Positions 1-7,807 are shown, numbered from the stretch's first letter. The stretch: DNA of 56,018 nt from Pseudomonadota bacterium (GCA_018240895.1 JAFEEX010000025.1:1-56018); one strand, 5' to 3'. The notes: a model not told the origin generated them from the letters alone. Numbers and translations are program-made.

Positions 1-31
1 CCGGAATGAATGGAAACCGCTCTAAACGATC

Positions 32-55
32 GAGTGCCGTCGAAAGGCGGCACTC
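32..55. terminator. Hairpin, possible terminator of an upstream gene
   Basis: A perfect 8-bp stem (GAGTGCCG at 32-39, CGGCACTC at 48-55) with an 8-nt loop. There is no T-run after it. A second small stem, GGTGC/GCACC at 110-124, is followed after 4 nt by TTTT. The rest of 1-225 shows no convincing gene; these hairpins may end transcription entering from the left, but that is weak. Confidence 0.25.
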
Positions 56-225
56 AACGCCTTCTACAAACGCTTTGTCTGACAATCGGTTGGTGTCAGG
101 GTTGGAGTTGGTGCCTCCTGCACCCCACTTTTGTCGAGTCATCGCGAAGCACCAACCGCAGACGTTTCCCCTTGCCTTAACCGCGCGATTGAGGGCAGTC
201 CGGGGTAGGACAACCGGAGCGCGGG

Positions 226-1389
226 ATGAGTGATGCGGCGATGCTTGGCGGGATCAGGGTCATTGATCTGACCAGCGTGGTCTTTGGCCCCTATTGCACG
301 CAGATCCTTGCCAATCTGGGCGCGGACGTGATCAAGGTGGAAAGTCCGGGATCGGGCGATGCGTTCCGCTGGTCTGGCGCGGCACCGGCGACACCGGGGA
401 TGGCGCCGGGGTTCATGGCGGTCAATCGCGGCAAGCGGTCGGTTGTGCTGGATCTCAAATCGGCTGAGGGCGCGGCGGCATTGCGCCAGCTTATTGGCGA
501 GGCCGATGTCTTCGTGGTCAACGTGCGCGGCAAGGCGCTGGAGCGGCTTGGCCTGGACTATGCGTCGGTCAAGGCGCTGCGGCCCGGCATCATCTATGTC
601 CACTGCGTCGGCTTTGGCCAGGCCGGGCCTTATGCCGATCTGCAGGCCTATGACGATGTGATCCAGGCGGCGACTGGCACCGCAACCCTGCTGCCGCGGG
701 TCGATGGCGATCCGCGTCCGCGCTATCTACCATCTCTGATCGCGGACAAGGTGGCGGGTCTGCACGCCGCCTATGCCGCGCTGGCGGCGCTGTTCCACCG
801 TGAACGCACTGGCGAGGGACAGTTGATTGAAGTGCCGATGTTTGAAGCCTTCACCAGCTTCATGATGCTGGAACACCTCGGCGGCCAGACATTTGATCCG
901 CCGATCGGCCCCGCCGGCTATGCCCGCCAGATCGATCCGCTGCGCCAGCCCTTTCCGACCAGCGACGGCCACATCAGCATTGTCCTTTACAACTTCGATG
1001 CCTGGGACCGGATATTCGCCGTGCTGGAAGACCCGGCCTTCATCACCGATCCGCGCTTTGCCGATCTGCGCGGGCGCACTGCCCATCAGGACGATCTCTA
1101 TCGCCGGATCGCGCAATTGACCCCGCGCTTTACCAGTGCCGATCTGCTGGCGCGGTGCCATGCGGTGCAGCTCCCCGCGCAGCCGGTGCGTGATCTGGGC
1201 GATGTGATCACTGACGCGCACCTTGCCGCGGTCGGCCACTTCCGCCGCCGCCAGCACCCGAGCGAGGGGGCCTATTTCGAACAGGCGGAACCGGTGCGCT
1301 TTGGCGCAGGCGAGCCGGATGAGGTTCGTGTCCCGCCAAGGCTGGGTGAACATACGGACGAAGTGCTGGGGGAACTGAATCGGCGTTGA
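226..1389 (+). CDS. CaiB/BaiF family (class III) CoA-transferase
   Basis: 387 residues, about the usual length of class III CoA-transferases, which move CoA between acyl groups through an enzyme-bound aspartyl-CoA. The N-terminus shows the family start (GIRVIDLTSVVFGPYCTQIL, then LGADVIKVE) and NRGKRSVVLDLK near residue 70. The AYDDVIQAATG segment (D143/D144) is the likely catalytic aspartate region. The ATG at 226 is preceded by GGAG. The substrate cannot be read from the sequence; formyl-, carnitine-, succinyl- and racemase-type members look alike. It is convergent with the glutathione transferase gene, about 20 nt away. Confidence 0.9.
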   Translation: MSDAAMLGGIRVIDLTSVVFGPYCTQILANLGADVIKVESPGSGDAFRWSGAAPATPGMAPGFMAVNRGKRSVVLDLKSAEGAAALRQLIGEADVFVVNVRGKALERLGLDYASVKALRPGIIYVHCVGFGQAGPYADLQAYDDVIQAATGTATLLPRVDGDPRPRYLPSLIADKVAGLHAAYAALAALFHRERTGEGQLIEVPMFEAFTSFMMLEHLGGQTFDPPIGPAGYARQIDPLRQPFPTSDGHISIVLYNFDAWDRIFAVLEDPAFITDPRFADLRGRTAHQDDLYRRIAQLTPRFTSADLLARCHAVQLPAQPVRDLGDVITDAHLAAVGHFRRRQHPSEGAYFEQAEPVRFGAGEPDEVRVPPRLGEHTDEVLGELNRR

Positions 1390-1409
1390 GGCAGCGTCTT
1401 TGCCGGTCC

Positions 1410-2033
1410 TTATTCCGCGATCCGCCCCGGTCCCTGTCGTTCCTTCGCCCGGCGGAACCCTTCACGCCCGCTCAGCCGCTCAAAATAGGCGCGCATCCCC
1501 GGGGTTACCTGATCTTCCAGGCCGATGGCCAGCGCCAGCATCACCGCATATCCCACCGAAATGTCGGCCATGGTGAAGCGCCCGGCGCAGGCGAACTGCC
1601 CGCCCATCAATGCTTCGGCATTGCGCAGGCGCGATCCGAACCATTCGGCATAGTCCTCAGCCGCCCCGGGCGCGCGGCCGGGCTGAAAGCGGGTGTAGCG
1701 CAGGTGGATCGTCTGCGGGAAAGTCAGCGTCGCCTCGCCCATGTGGAGGAAGTTGAGGTAGTCACCATAGGCTTCTTCCTGCGGGGCAACGGCCAGATCA
1801 CTTGGACCATAGCGGGTGGCAAGAAAGTGGGGGATCGCCGCGCTTTCGGTCATCAGGTGGCCGTCCGTCACCAGCGCCGGCACGGTGCCCAGCGGGTTGA
1901 TCTCCCGGTATCCTTCAACCCGGGCGCGCGGGGGAAAGGGCATTACCTCCAGCCGGTAATCCAGCCCCAGCTCCTCCAGCGCCCACAGCGCGCGGAATGA
2001 TCGGGCATCGCGGCAGTGGTACAGCGTGATCAT
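1410..2033 (-). CDS. Glutathione S-transferase family protein
   Basis: 207 residues from the ATG at 2033. The N-terminal thioredoxin-like half is clear: ITLYHCRDARSFRALWALEEL, then NPLGTVPALV with the cis-proline, and ESAAI, which contacts the glutathione gamma-glutamyl group. The C-terminal half is the helical GST domain (FTMADISVGYAV). A longer frame opens at 2066, but the 2033 start forms an ATGA overlap with the stop of the upstream membrane protein gene, as expected for translational coupling. The substrate is unknown; cytosolic conjugation or detoxification is a family-level guess. Confidence 0.88.
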   Translation of the reverse strand: MITLYHCRDARSFRALWALEELGLDYRLEVMPFPPRARVEGYREINPLGTVPALVTDGHLMTESAAIPHFLATRYGPSDLAVAPQEEAYGDYLNFLHMGEATLTFPQTIHLRYTRFQPGRAPGAAEDYAEWFGSRLRNAEALMGGQFACAGRFTMADISVGYAVMLALAIGLEDQVTPGMRAYFERLSGREGFRRAKERQGPGRIAE

Positions 2034-2671
2034 GCCGGGGCGGTCAGCGTAGTAGCGGCCGCGCACTTCTCGCTCGATTCCTTGCTCCCGCCGGTCAGCG
2101 AAACTGCCGCGATAAAGCCGCCAACCACCACCACCACGAAAGCGGCGGTGGCCAGGCCCAGATACTTGTCGATGAAAGCCTTGATCGGCGCGCCGAACAG
2201 GCGGAACAGCACGCCGACGATCATGAAGCTGATCGCCCGGCTGACCAGGCTGGCCAGCAGGAACGTGATCAGCGGCATTCCGATGAACCCGGCGGTGATG
2301 GTGATCAGCTTGAACGGGATCGGGGTGGCGCCCTTGATCATGATGATCTCTGCCCCGTATTCGCGCAGATAGCAGGCCGCCTTGGGAAAGCTTTCGGTCA
2401 GGTGTAGCAGGGCGAGCAGCTGCGCGCCGACGCTGTCATACAGGAAATGGCCGATGGCATAGCCCAGCAGCCCCCCCGCGACCGAGGCCAGCGTGGCGAT
2501 CAGGGCAAACCGCACCGCCTTTTTCGGTTCGGCCAGACACATGATCCCCAGCACCGGATGAGGCGGGATCGGGAAAAAGCTCGCCTCAACGAAGGCGAAC
2601 AGCGCCAGCCACCATTCGGCGCGCGGATCAGATGCCTTGGCCATGGTCCATTCGTAAAGGCGGCGCAGCAT
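2030..2671 (-). CDS. YqaA/DedA-family inner membrane protein
   Basis: 213 residues with several hydrophobic segments. It has the YqaA/SNARE-associated (VTT domain) layout: an N-terminal EASFFPIPPHPVLG segment, a Gly-rich helix (LASVAGGLLGYAIGHFLYD), a re-entrant loop-like stretch (GATPIPFKLITITAGFIGMPLITFL) and a C-terminal hydrophobic helix. DedA-type proteins are linked to lipid flipping and membrane-potential homeostasis; the exact role of YqaA members is not established. It is first in a two-gene unit with the glutathione transferase and is divergent from the GTA cluster. Confidence 0.85.
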   Translation of the reverse strand: MLRRLYEWTMAKASDPRAEWWLALFAFVEASFFPIPPHPVLGIMCLAEPKKAVRFALIATLASVAGGLLGYAIGHFLYDSVGAQLLALLHLTESFPKAACYLREYGAEIIMIKGATPIPFKLITITAGFIGMPLITFLLASLVSRAISFMIVGVLFRLFGAPIKAFIDKYLGLATAAFVVVVVGGFIAAVSLTGGSKESSEKCAAATTLTAPA

Positions 2672-2743
2672 GGAAACTCCCCGGGATTGTGCGGTGCCCT
2701 GCTTAGGGGCGGCACTTCATGGCGACAAGCGGCATCAGCAATT

Positions 2744-2756
2744 AACCAATATGGTT
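2744..2756. promoter_or_regulatory. Short dyad in the divergent yqaA/GTA gap
   Basis: AACCA-ATA-TGGTT, 5-bp perfect arms around 3 nt. It lies just upstream of the -35 hexamer of the GTA promoter and about 75 nt upstream of the yqaA-like start. A regulator site is possible; such short dyads also arise by chance. Confidence 0.25.
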
Positions 2757-2764
2757 CTTTGTGC

Positions 2765-2793
2765 TTGACATCGTCACGCTGTTTCGGTACATA
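2765..2793 (+). promoter_or_regulatory. Sigma-70 promoter of the GTA cluster
   Basis: TTGACA (2765-2770), a 17-nt spacer, then TACATA (2788-2793). The -35 is a perfect consensus and the -10 matches 4 of 6. It is the best promoter by eye in the window, 80 nt upstream of the terminase small subunit start and in the only large gap before the cluster. A housekeeping-type promoter here suggests the cluster can be transcribed strongly unless it is repressed. Confidence 0.65.
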
Positions 2794-2801
2794 AAGGGAA
2801 C
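2787..2801. promoter_or_regulatory. LexA (SOS)-like box overlapping the GTA promoter -10
   Basis: GTAC-N7-GAAC, spanning GTACATAAAGGGAAC. The alphaproteobacterial LexA box is GTTC-N7-GTTC, read on the other strand as GAAC-N7-GAAC. This site differs from it by one base (T for A in the first half). It covers the -10 hexamer, where a bound repressor would block RNA polymerase. Assignment to LexA rests on motif match and position only. Confidence 0.5.
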
Positions 2802-2873
2802 ATCGCGATAGACCGATTCGCCCCGTCGGGCGCATCGTCGCCGCGGCCCTTTCAGCAACCCACGGGAACACTC

Positions 2874-3374
2874 ATGGCGGACAAGCCCCCGATCCGCCGC
2901 GGCGCTTCGACGCCCGCGGCCAAGCCGTCTTTCGCCCGATGGTCGAAGACATTCCTGGCCGAATTGGCCGCAACCTCCAACGTCAGTGCCGCGGCGCGCA
3001 AGGCCGCTGTCTCCACCGCCAGCGCCTATGACGCGCGGCGCAGCAACGCCGCCTTCAACCGCGCCTGGCAGCAGGCCCTGTGCGAAGGGTATGATCACCT
3101 TGAAATGGAGCTGCTCCACCGCCTCCGCAATGGAGAGGTCAAGCCCGCCACCGGGGCCAAACGCGGCACCCGCGCCTTTGACAACGCCACCGCCTTTCGC
3201 CTGCTTTCCGCCCACCGCGAAAGCGCCGCCCGGTTCCGAGCGGTGCGCAACAATGAGGATGCCGAGGCGATCATCCAGTCGATCAACGCCAAGCTGGAGG
3301 CGATGCGCCAGCGCCGGCTGGCGCTTGCTGCGCCCAGCGAGGCCGGCAAAGCGGTGCCCGATGGCGGGTCATGA
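2874..3374 (+). CDS. GTA-type terminase small subunit (gp1-like)
   Basis: 166 residues. An Ala-rich N-terminal helix-turn-helix (FLAELAATSNVSAAARKAAVSTASAYDAR, about residues 25-55) is followed by a helical part and a basic C-terminus, the layout of small terminases that bind DNA and recruit the large subunit. In RcGTA the small subunit has lost specific DNA recognition, so random host DNA is packaged; whether that holds here is unknown. First gene of the cluster; its end overlaps the terL start by 14 nt. Confidence 0.82.
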   Translation: MADKPPIRRGASTPAAKPSFARWSKTFLAELAATSNVSAAARKAAVSTASAYDARRSNAAFNRAWQQALCEGYDHLEMELLHRLRNGEVKPATGAKRGTRAFDNATAFRLLSAHRESAARFRAVRNNEDAEAIIQSINAKLEAMRQRRLALAAPSEAGKAVPDGGS

Positions 3375-4695
3375 ATTGCTCGACCAGCTTCTCGCCCTGC
3401 CTGAGCGTGAACGCCTTGCCGAACTGCGGCTGCTCAGTCCGTCCGAACAGGCCGAGCTCAGCCACCATTGGGAATTGTGGGCGCGGCGTGACCAACTGCC
3501 GCCGCCCGGTGACTGGCGGACCTGGCTGGTCATGGCCGGGCGCGGCTTTGGCAAGACCCGCGCCGGGGCCGAATGGGTCCGCGCGCAGGCGCAGCGCCAT
3601 GCCGATGCCCGGATCGCGCTGGTCGGCGCTTCGCTGGGCGAGGTGCGGGCGGTGATGGTCGAGGGCGAAAGCGGATTGCTGTCCATCTGCCCGCCTGACC
3701 GCAGCCCGCAATTTGAACCCTCGCTGCGGCGGCTGATCTGGGCCAACGGCGCTCAGGCCACGCTCTATTCGGCGCAGGAGCCCGAATCGCTACGCGGTCC
3801 GCAGCATAGCCATGCCTGGTGTGACGAACTGGCCAAGTGGGACAACACCAGTGGCCGCGCGGCGCGCGCCTGGGATAACCTGCAGATGGGGCTGCGCCTG
3901 GGTGAATTGCCGCGGGCGCTGGTTACCACTACCCCGCGCGCGGTGCCGCTGCTCCGCCGGCTGCATGATGCGGCGGGCGGTGACATTGTCGTGACGCGCG
4001 GCTCGACCGAGGCGAATGCCGACAACCTGCCGGCCCGTTTCATCCGTGACGTGCGGCGTGAATATGGCGGGTCGGCGCTGGGCCGGCAGGAACTGGACGG
4101 GGAGCTGACCGCCGAAATCGCAGGCGCGCTGTGGACCCGCGCCTTGCTGGAGGCGGTTCGCGAGCCGGCCGCCTCCAGCCCGGCGGTGCGGACCGTGATC
4201 GGGGTTGATCCGCCCGCCTCAAGCGGGGGTGATGCCTGCGGGATCGTGGTCTGCGCCCTGGGGCAGGACGGCGTGGCGCGGGTTCTGGCCGATTGTTCGG
4301 TCGAAAAGGCCAGCCCGGAAAAATGGGCCCGCGCCGTCGCCCGCGCTGCCGAGGTGTGGAATGCTGACCGCGTGGTGGCAGAGGCCAACCAGGGCGGGGC
4401 CATGGTCGGCTCCGTCCTGCGCGCCGCCGCCCTGTCGCTGCCGCTCAAACTGGTCCACGCCGCCCAGGGCAAGGTTGCGAGGGCCGAACCGGTTGCGGCG
4501 CTCTACGAAGCGGGAAGAGTCCGCCACTGCGGCCAGTTCCCCGTGCTTGAGGATGAGCTGTGCGGGCTGGTTGTGGGCGGGAAGTATGAAGGGCCGGGAC
4601 GTTCGCCGGACCGGGCGGATGCGCTTGTCTGGGGGATGACGGAGTTGGTTCTTAAGCAGCGGGCAGCACCGAAGGTTTGGCCGAGCCTATGCTGA
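3361..4695 (+). CDS. GTA/phage terminase large subunit (gp2-like)
   Basis: 444 residues from the ATG at 3361; the frame stays open upstream, but homology to terminases begins here. The ATPase domain has Walker A MAGRGFGKTR (58-67, Lys65), a Walker B/catalytic pair in HAWCDELAKW (D155, E156) and the coupling motif VTTTPRA (188-194). The C-terminal RNase H-like nuclease has GVDPPAS (D283) and the late SPDRADALVWGM with its acidic residues. It cuts DNA and pumps it into the prohead. The frame is intact. In related clusters the portal gene follows closely; here a toxin-antitoxin cassette intervenes. Confidence 0.93.
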   Translation: MAGHELLDQLLALPERERLAELRLLSPSEQAELSHHWELWARRDQLPPPGDWRTWLVMAGRGFGKTRAGAEWVRAQAQRHADARIALVGASLGEVRAVMVEGESGLLSICPPDRSPQFEPSLRRLIWANGAQATLYSAQEPESLRGPQHSHAWCDELAKWDNTSGRAARAWDNLQMGLRLGELPRALVTTTPRAVPLLRRLHDAAGGDIVVTRGSTEANADNLPARFIRDVRREYGGSALGRQELDGELTAEIAGALWTRALLEAVREPAASSPAVRTVIGVDPPASSGGDACGIVVCALGQDGVARVLADCSVEKASPEKWARAVARAAEVWNADRVVAEANQGGAMVGSVLRAAALSLPLKLVHAAQGKVARAEPVAALYEAGRVRHCGQFPVLEDELCGLVVGGKYEGPGRSPDRADALVWGMTELVLKQRAAPKVWPSLC

Positions 4696-4716
4696 TCGCG
4701 CCTCAAGTCGCAGGAC

Positions 4717-4765
4717 ATTCATAGTTTGTTTCGAATATTGCGTTTATGAAAGAGCTGATTCATAG
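4717..4765. repeat. Direct repeat ATTCATAG x2 upstream of the antitoxin gene
   Basis: Two exact copies of ATTCATAG, at 4717-4724 and 4758-4765, 41 nt apart start to start, in the AT-rich 94-nt gap before the antitoxin. Type II antitoxins commonly autoregulate by binding repeats near their start, so these are operator candidates. No clear -35/-10 pair was found. Confidence 0.3.
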
Positions 4766-4789
4766 GGTGTCCAGCACAGGAGAACCTCG

Positions 4790-5239
4790 ATGAGCGCCAC
4801 ACCGGATGCACCCGACACCTTGTTGGTGCCGGACGAAACGGATTCCGAACTGGCTGCAACCGCAAGCCGAGAGCTGGCGCGTGCAAGCAAGGAATCGGTA
4901 AGTGTTCGTCTCGAAGACGGTACCGATTTGCTGCTCCCCAGAGCCGTAACACCCCTGCTAGTCAAAATCCTTACAGAGATTGCCCAAGGTAACGCGGTGA
5001 CCCTGATACCTTTGCACGCGGAATTGACGACGCAAGAGGCGGCCAATCTTCTTAATATATCCCGGCCCTACCTCAACAAGTTGCTTGATAATGGCACGAT
5101 TGCGCACCACAAAGTTGGCACGCATCGTCGCATCAAATTCACCGATCTGGAGAAATTTCGTACCGCTCGGGAAACCAAGCGCAATGAAAGTCTGACGGAA
5201 CTGGCGAAGCAGGCGCAGGAAGAGGGCATGGGGTATTAA
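4790..5239 (+). CDS. Excisionase-family HTH antitoxin (partner of the PIN toxin)
   Basis: 149 residues. The C-terminal half carries a MerR/excisionase-type winged HTH: LTTQEAANLLNISRPYLNKLLDNG, then VGTHRRIKFTDLEKF (about residues 83-125), followed by a charged helical tail that would bind and inhibit the toxin. The N-terminal 40 residues are acidic and probably flexible. The pairing of an excisionase-family HTH protein with a PIN protein is a recurrent type II toxin-antitoxin arrangement. RBS AGGAGA lies before the ATG. By eye, composition is more AT-rich than in the GTA genes on both sides, which suggests later acquisition. Confidence 0.8.
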   Translation: MSATPDAPDTLLVPDETDSELAATASRELARASKESVSVRLEDGTDLLLPRAVTPLLVKILTEIAQGNAVTLIPLHAELTTQEAANLLNISRPYLNKLLDNGTIAHHKVGTHRRIKFTDLEKFRTARETKRNESLTELAKQAQEEGMGY

Positions 5240-5255
5240 GCATTCTCGCTACACA

Positions 5256-5810
5256 GTGGTTTACGATGCTTGTGTGCTTTACCCAGCGCCGCTGCGTGAC
5301 CTGCTGCTTGAGCTGGCTTCCGCGTCGCTGTTCCGGGCAAAGTGGAGCGAACAGATCCATGCCGAGTGGATTGAAAGTGTCTTGCGTGACCGCCCAGACC
5401 TTGCGCGGGACAAATTGAACCGAACCGCGCACTTAATGAACGAGGCAGTCCTCGATTGCCTGGTGGACGGTCACCTGGGGCTTATCGACAGCCTTGCATT
5501 GCCAGATCCCAATGATCGTCATGTCCTTGCCGCAGCAATCCACGCTGGGGCCGACGCAATAGTTACCTTCAACCTAAAGGATTTTCCGGTCGATACTTGC
5601 GACCAATATCAACTTGAGGTGCTGCACCCTGATGATTTTATTCGCTTTCAGTTTGATTTTGACAATTCGGCCGTGATCATAGCTGCGACACGATGTCGTC
5701 AGCGCCTTCAAAATCCGCCGAAAACCGCTCAAGAATATCTCGAGACACTTACTCATCTACGATTGCCCGCGACGGTGGCGGCGCTAATGCCATTTGCTTC
5801 AGTGCTTTAG
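5256..5810 (+). CDS. PIN-domain ribonuclease toxin
   Basis: 184 residues from GTG. The PIN fold is clear: an N-terminal VYDACVLYPAPLRDLLL with the first catalytic Asp, an Asp in LPDPNDRHVLAAAI, and a late Asp in AIVTFNLKDFP. A C-terminal extension (PPKTAQEYLETLTHLRLPATVAAL) is typical of this PIN_3-like group. PIN toxins are Mg-dependent RNases that cleave RNAs when the antitoxin is lost. The GTG has no Shine-Dalgarno and would start almost on the first catalytic strand. An ATT at 5235, with AGGAAGAGGG (5217-5226) 8 nt upstream, would give a more family-like N-terminus (IKHSRYTVVYDAC) and overlap the antitoxin stop. Confidence 0.82.
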   Translation: MVYDACVLYPAPLRDLLLELASASLFRAKWSEQIHAEWIESVLRDRPDLARDKLNRTAHLMNEAVLDCLVDGHLGLIDSLALPDPNDRHVLAAAIHAGADAIVTFNLKDFPVDTCDQYQLEVLHPDDFIRFQFDFDNSAVIIAATRCRQRLQNPPKTAQEYLETLTHLRLPATVAALMPFASVL

Positions 5811-5877
5811 GAATCGTCCTCACTCGCTGCCGTCTTGGTATCGCCCTTTCAGGGGCGGACAACCGAAAGGCCCACCC

Positions 5878-7035
5878 ATGTCCTTCCTTTCCACTCTGGC
5901 CGCAGCCTTCAAGGGCGGCGCGGATCATCGCGTGCCTTTGGCGCGCACCTTTGTTTCGCCCTGGATCTATGCCGACCCCGTTACCCGTGCGCCGTTTGAC
6001 TATGCCAGTGCCGTGCGGCGGGCCTATCTGGATAATCCGGTGGCGCAGCGCAGTGTGCGGCTGGTGGCGGAGGGGATTGGCGGCGCACCGCTGGTCCCGG
6101 TCGATCCGGCGCTGGAACGGCTGGTCGGGGCGACCAGCGCCGGGCAATCGCTGCTGGAAACGTTGGCCAGCCAGTTGCTGCTGCATGGCAATGCCTATGT
6201 CCAGGTGATGAAGGATGCCGCCGGCGCGCCGGTGGAGCTTTATGCCCTGCGGCCCGAGCGGGTCAGCGTGATCGCCGGGGCCGATGGCTGGCCCAGCGCC
6301 TATGCCTACAAGGTGGGTGAGGCGAGCCTGACCATTCCGCTGCTCGATCAGGATGCATCGCCCAATGTGATCCACATCCGCGGCTTCCACCCCGGCGACG
6401 ATCATTATGGCGCGGGGTGCCTGATCGCCGCTGACCGGGCGATCGCCACGCATAATGCCGCGGCGGAGTGGAACCGGACCCTGCTGGAAAACGCCGCGCG
6501 GCCATCGGGCGCGCTGGTTTATGATCCGGGCGATGGCGCGCCGCTTGGTGCCGACCAGTTTGACCGGCTCAAGCAGGAACTGGCCAGCGCCTATTCCGGG
6601 GCGGCCAATGCCGGGCGGCCCATGCTGCTGGAAGGCGGGCTGAAATGGCAGGCGCTCAGCCTGACCCCGGCGGACATGGACTTTGCCGCGTTGAAAGCCG
6701 CCGCAGCGCGCGATGTCGCGCTGGCCTTTGGCGTGCCGCCGATGCTGCTCGGCCTGCCGGGCGATGCGACCTATGCCAATTACCGCGAGGCCAATCGCGC
6801 GCTGTGGCGGCTGACCCTGCTGCCGTTGGCCGGCAAGATCCTGTCGGCGATTGCCGAAGGGCTGGAAACCTGGTTCCCCGCCGCGCGCCTTGCGGTCGAT
6901 CTCGATCGGGTGCCCGCGCTGGCCGACGATCGGGAAAAGCTGTGGAGCCAGGTCGGCGCGGCCAGCTTCCTGTCGGACGCGGAAAAGCGGGCGCTGCTGG
7001 GCCTCGCGCCGCTTGATGAAAGGAACATTTCATGA
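5878..7035 (+). CDS. HK97-family portal protein (GTA gp3-like)
   Basis: 385 residues from the ATG at 5878; the frame opens earlier, but MSFLSTLAAAF is the expected N-terminus. Family features: SPWIYADPVTRAPFDYASAVRRAYLDNPVAQRSVRLVAEGIGG, the LLLHGNAYVQVMKD strand, VIHIRGFHPGDDHYGAG and FGVPPMLLGLPGDATYANYREANRALW. It forms the dodecameric ring at one capsid vertex through which terminase pumps DNA and to which the tail connects. It overlaps the next gene by ATGA. The native terL-portal spacing has been broken by the toxin-antitoxin cassette, which ends 67 nt upstream. Confidence 0.93.
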   Translation: MSFLSTLAAAFKGGADHRVPLARTFVSPWIYADPVTRAPFDYASAVRRAYLDNPVAQRSVRLVAEGIGGAPLVPVDPALERLVGATSAGQSLLETLASQLLLHGNAYVQVMKDAAGAPVELYALRPERVSVIAGADGWPSAYAYKVGEASLTIPLLDQDASPNVIHIRGFHPGDDHYGAGCLIAADRAIATHNAAAEWNRTLLENAARPSGALVYDPGDGAPLGADQFDRLKQELASAYSGAANAGRPMLLEGGLKWQALSLTPADMDFAALKAAAARDVALAFGVPPMLLGLPGDATYANYREANRALWRLTLLPLAGKILSAIAEGLETWFPAARLAVDLDRVPALADDREKLWSQVGAASFLSDAEKRALLGLAPLDERNIS

Positions 7036-7340
7036 ACAAAGATGAAATGATCGCCCGCCTGCTCGCCCAGGCGGCGGATGGCGGCGGCGATCTGGTGACG
7101 CTGCGCGCGATTGTTGAGGAAGCCAGCGAGCTGGGGGCGCAGCGCACCCTGGCCCGGATGGGCCTTGATGATCCCGGCGCGCTGGGCGACCTCAAGGAAC
7201 TGCGCCAGCTGCTCCAGGCCTGGCGCGATGCCAAGGCCAGCGCGTGGAAAGCGGCGGTGGCGTGGATGGTGCGCGGCGCACTGGCGCTGTTGCTGCTGGG
7301 CCTTGCCTGGCGCACCGGCACCATGGATCTGCTCAAGTGA
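7032..7340 (+). CDS. Small membrane-anchored protein between portal and protease (likely DUF6127)
   Basis: 102 residues. The N-terminal two thirds are helical (MNKDEMIARLLAQAADGG, LRAIVEEASELGAQRTLARMGLD), followed by one transmembrane segment (AWMVRGALALLLLGLAW, about 78-94). It resembles a small family I know as DUF6127 from sphingomonad GTA clusters; function unknown. Both ends are translationally coupled: ATGA with the portal and GTGA with the protease. A membrane anchor is unusual for a capsid-assembly gene; membrane docking of assembly is a guess. Confidence 0.72.
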   Translation: MNKDEMIARLLAQAADGGGDLVTLRAIVEEASELGAQRTLARMGLDDPGALGDLKELRQLLQAWRDAKASAWKAAVAWMVRGALALLLLGLAWRTGTMDLLK

Positions 7341-7774
7341 CCCCGGAAGTGACCCCGGATCAGGCCCGGGGCGGGCAAGGCGCGCTGCGCTTTGCCGGTT
7401 ATGCGGCGCTGTTCGGACGGCGCGATGCCGGGCGCGATGTGATTGCGCCGGGTGCCTTTGCGCAAACGCTGGCCGAGCGGACCGCGCCGCTGCCGCTGTT
7501 CTGGCAGCACCGCGCCGACCAGCGGATCGGCTGGATTGAACAGATCAGCGAGGACAGACGCGGTCTGCGCGTTGTCGCCACGCTGGACAATCCCGGCGGC
7601 GGCGCGGCGGCGGCGATGCGGCGCGGGGCGGTGACCGGCCTGTCATTCGGTTACCGCGCGCGGGACTATACCCTGTCGGCCGCCGGGCGGGACCTGATCG
7701 CGGTCGACCTGTTCGAGATCAGCCTGGTCACGCACCCGATGCAGCACGGCGCACGGGTGCATCTGTTTTCCTAG
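7337..7774 (+). CDS. HK97-family prohead protease (GTA gp4-like)
   Basis: 145 residues from the GTG at 7337, which overlaps the previous stop as GTGA; longer upstream starts lie inside the previous gene and lack family similarity. Core features: LRFAGYAALFGRRDAGRDVIAPGAF, FWQHRADQRIGW with the catalytic His58, and VTGLSFGYRARD with the nucleophile Ser103, then LFEISLVTHPM. It is a herpes-protease-fold serine protease that trims the capsid delta domain during maturation. It stands just before the capsid gene, as in HK97-type modules. Confidence 0.92.
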   Translation: MTPEVTPDQARGGQGALRFAGYAALFGRRDAGRDVIAPGAFAQTLAERTAPLPLFWQHRADQRIGWIEQISEDRRGLRVVATLDNPGGGAAAAMRRGAVTGLSFGYRARDYTLSAAGRDLIAVDLFEISLVTHPMQHGARVHLFS

Positions 7775-7807
7775 CCCCCCCCTTCCCGTGCCGGGGAGGT
7801 TTCCAAC

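Noticed and set aside
1-225. tRNA, tmRNA or other RNA gene at the left edge
   Set aside because: The two small stems do not fold into a cloverleaf, there is no conserved T-loop or CCA end, and no match to a known RNA.
2742-3215. Minus-strand frames crossing the yqaA/GTA gap (also 2500-2871)
   Set aside because: They run over the promoter region and into terS and yqaA in the wrong frame; the products have no recognisable features.
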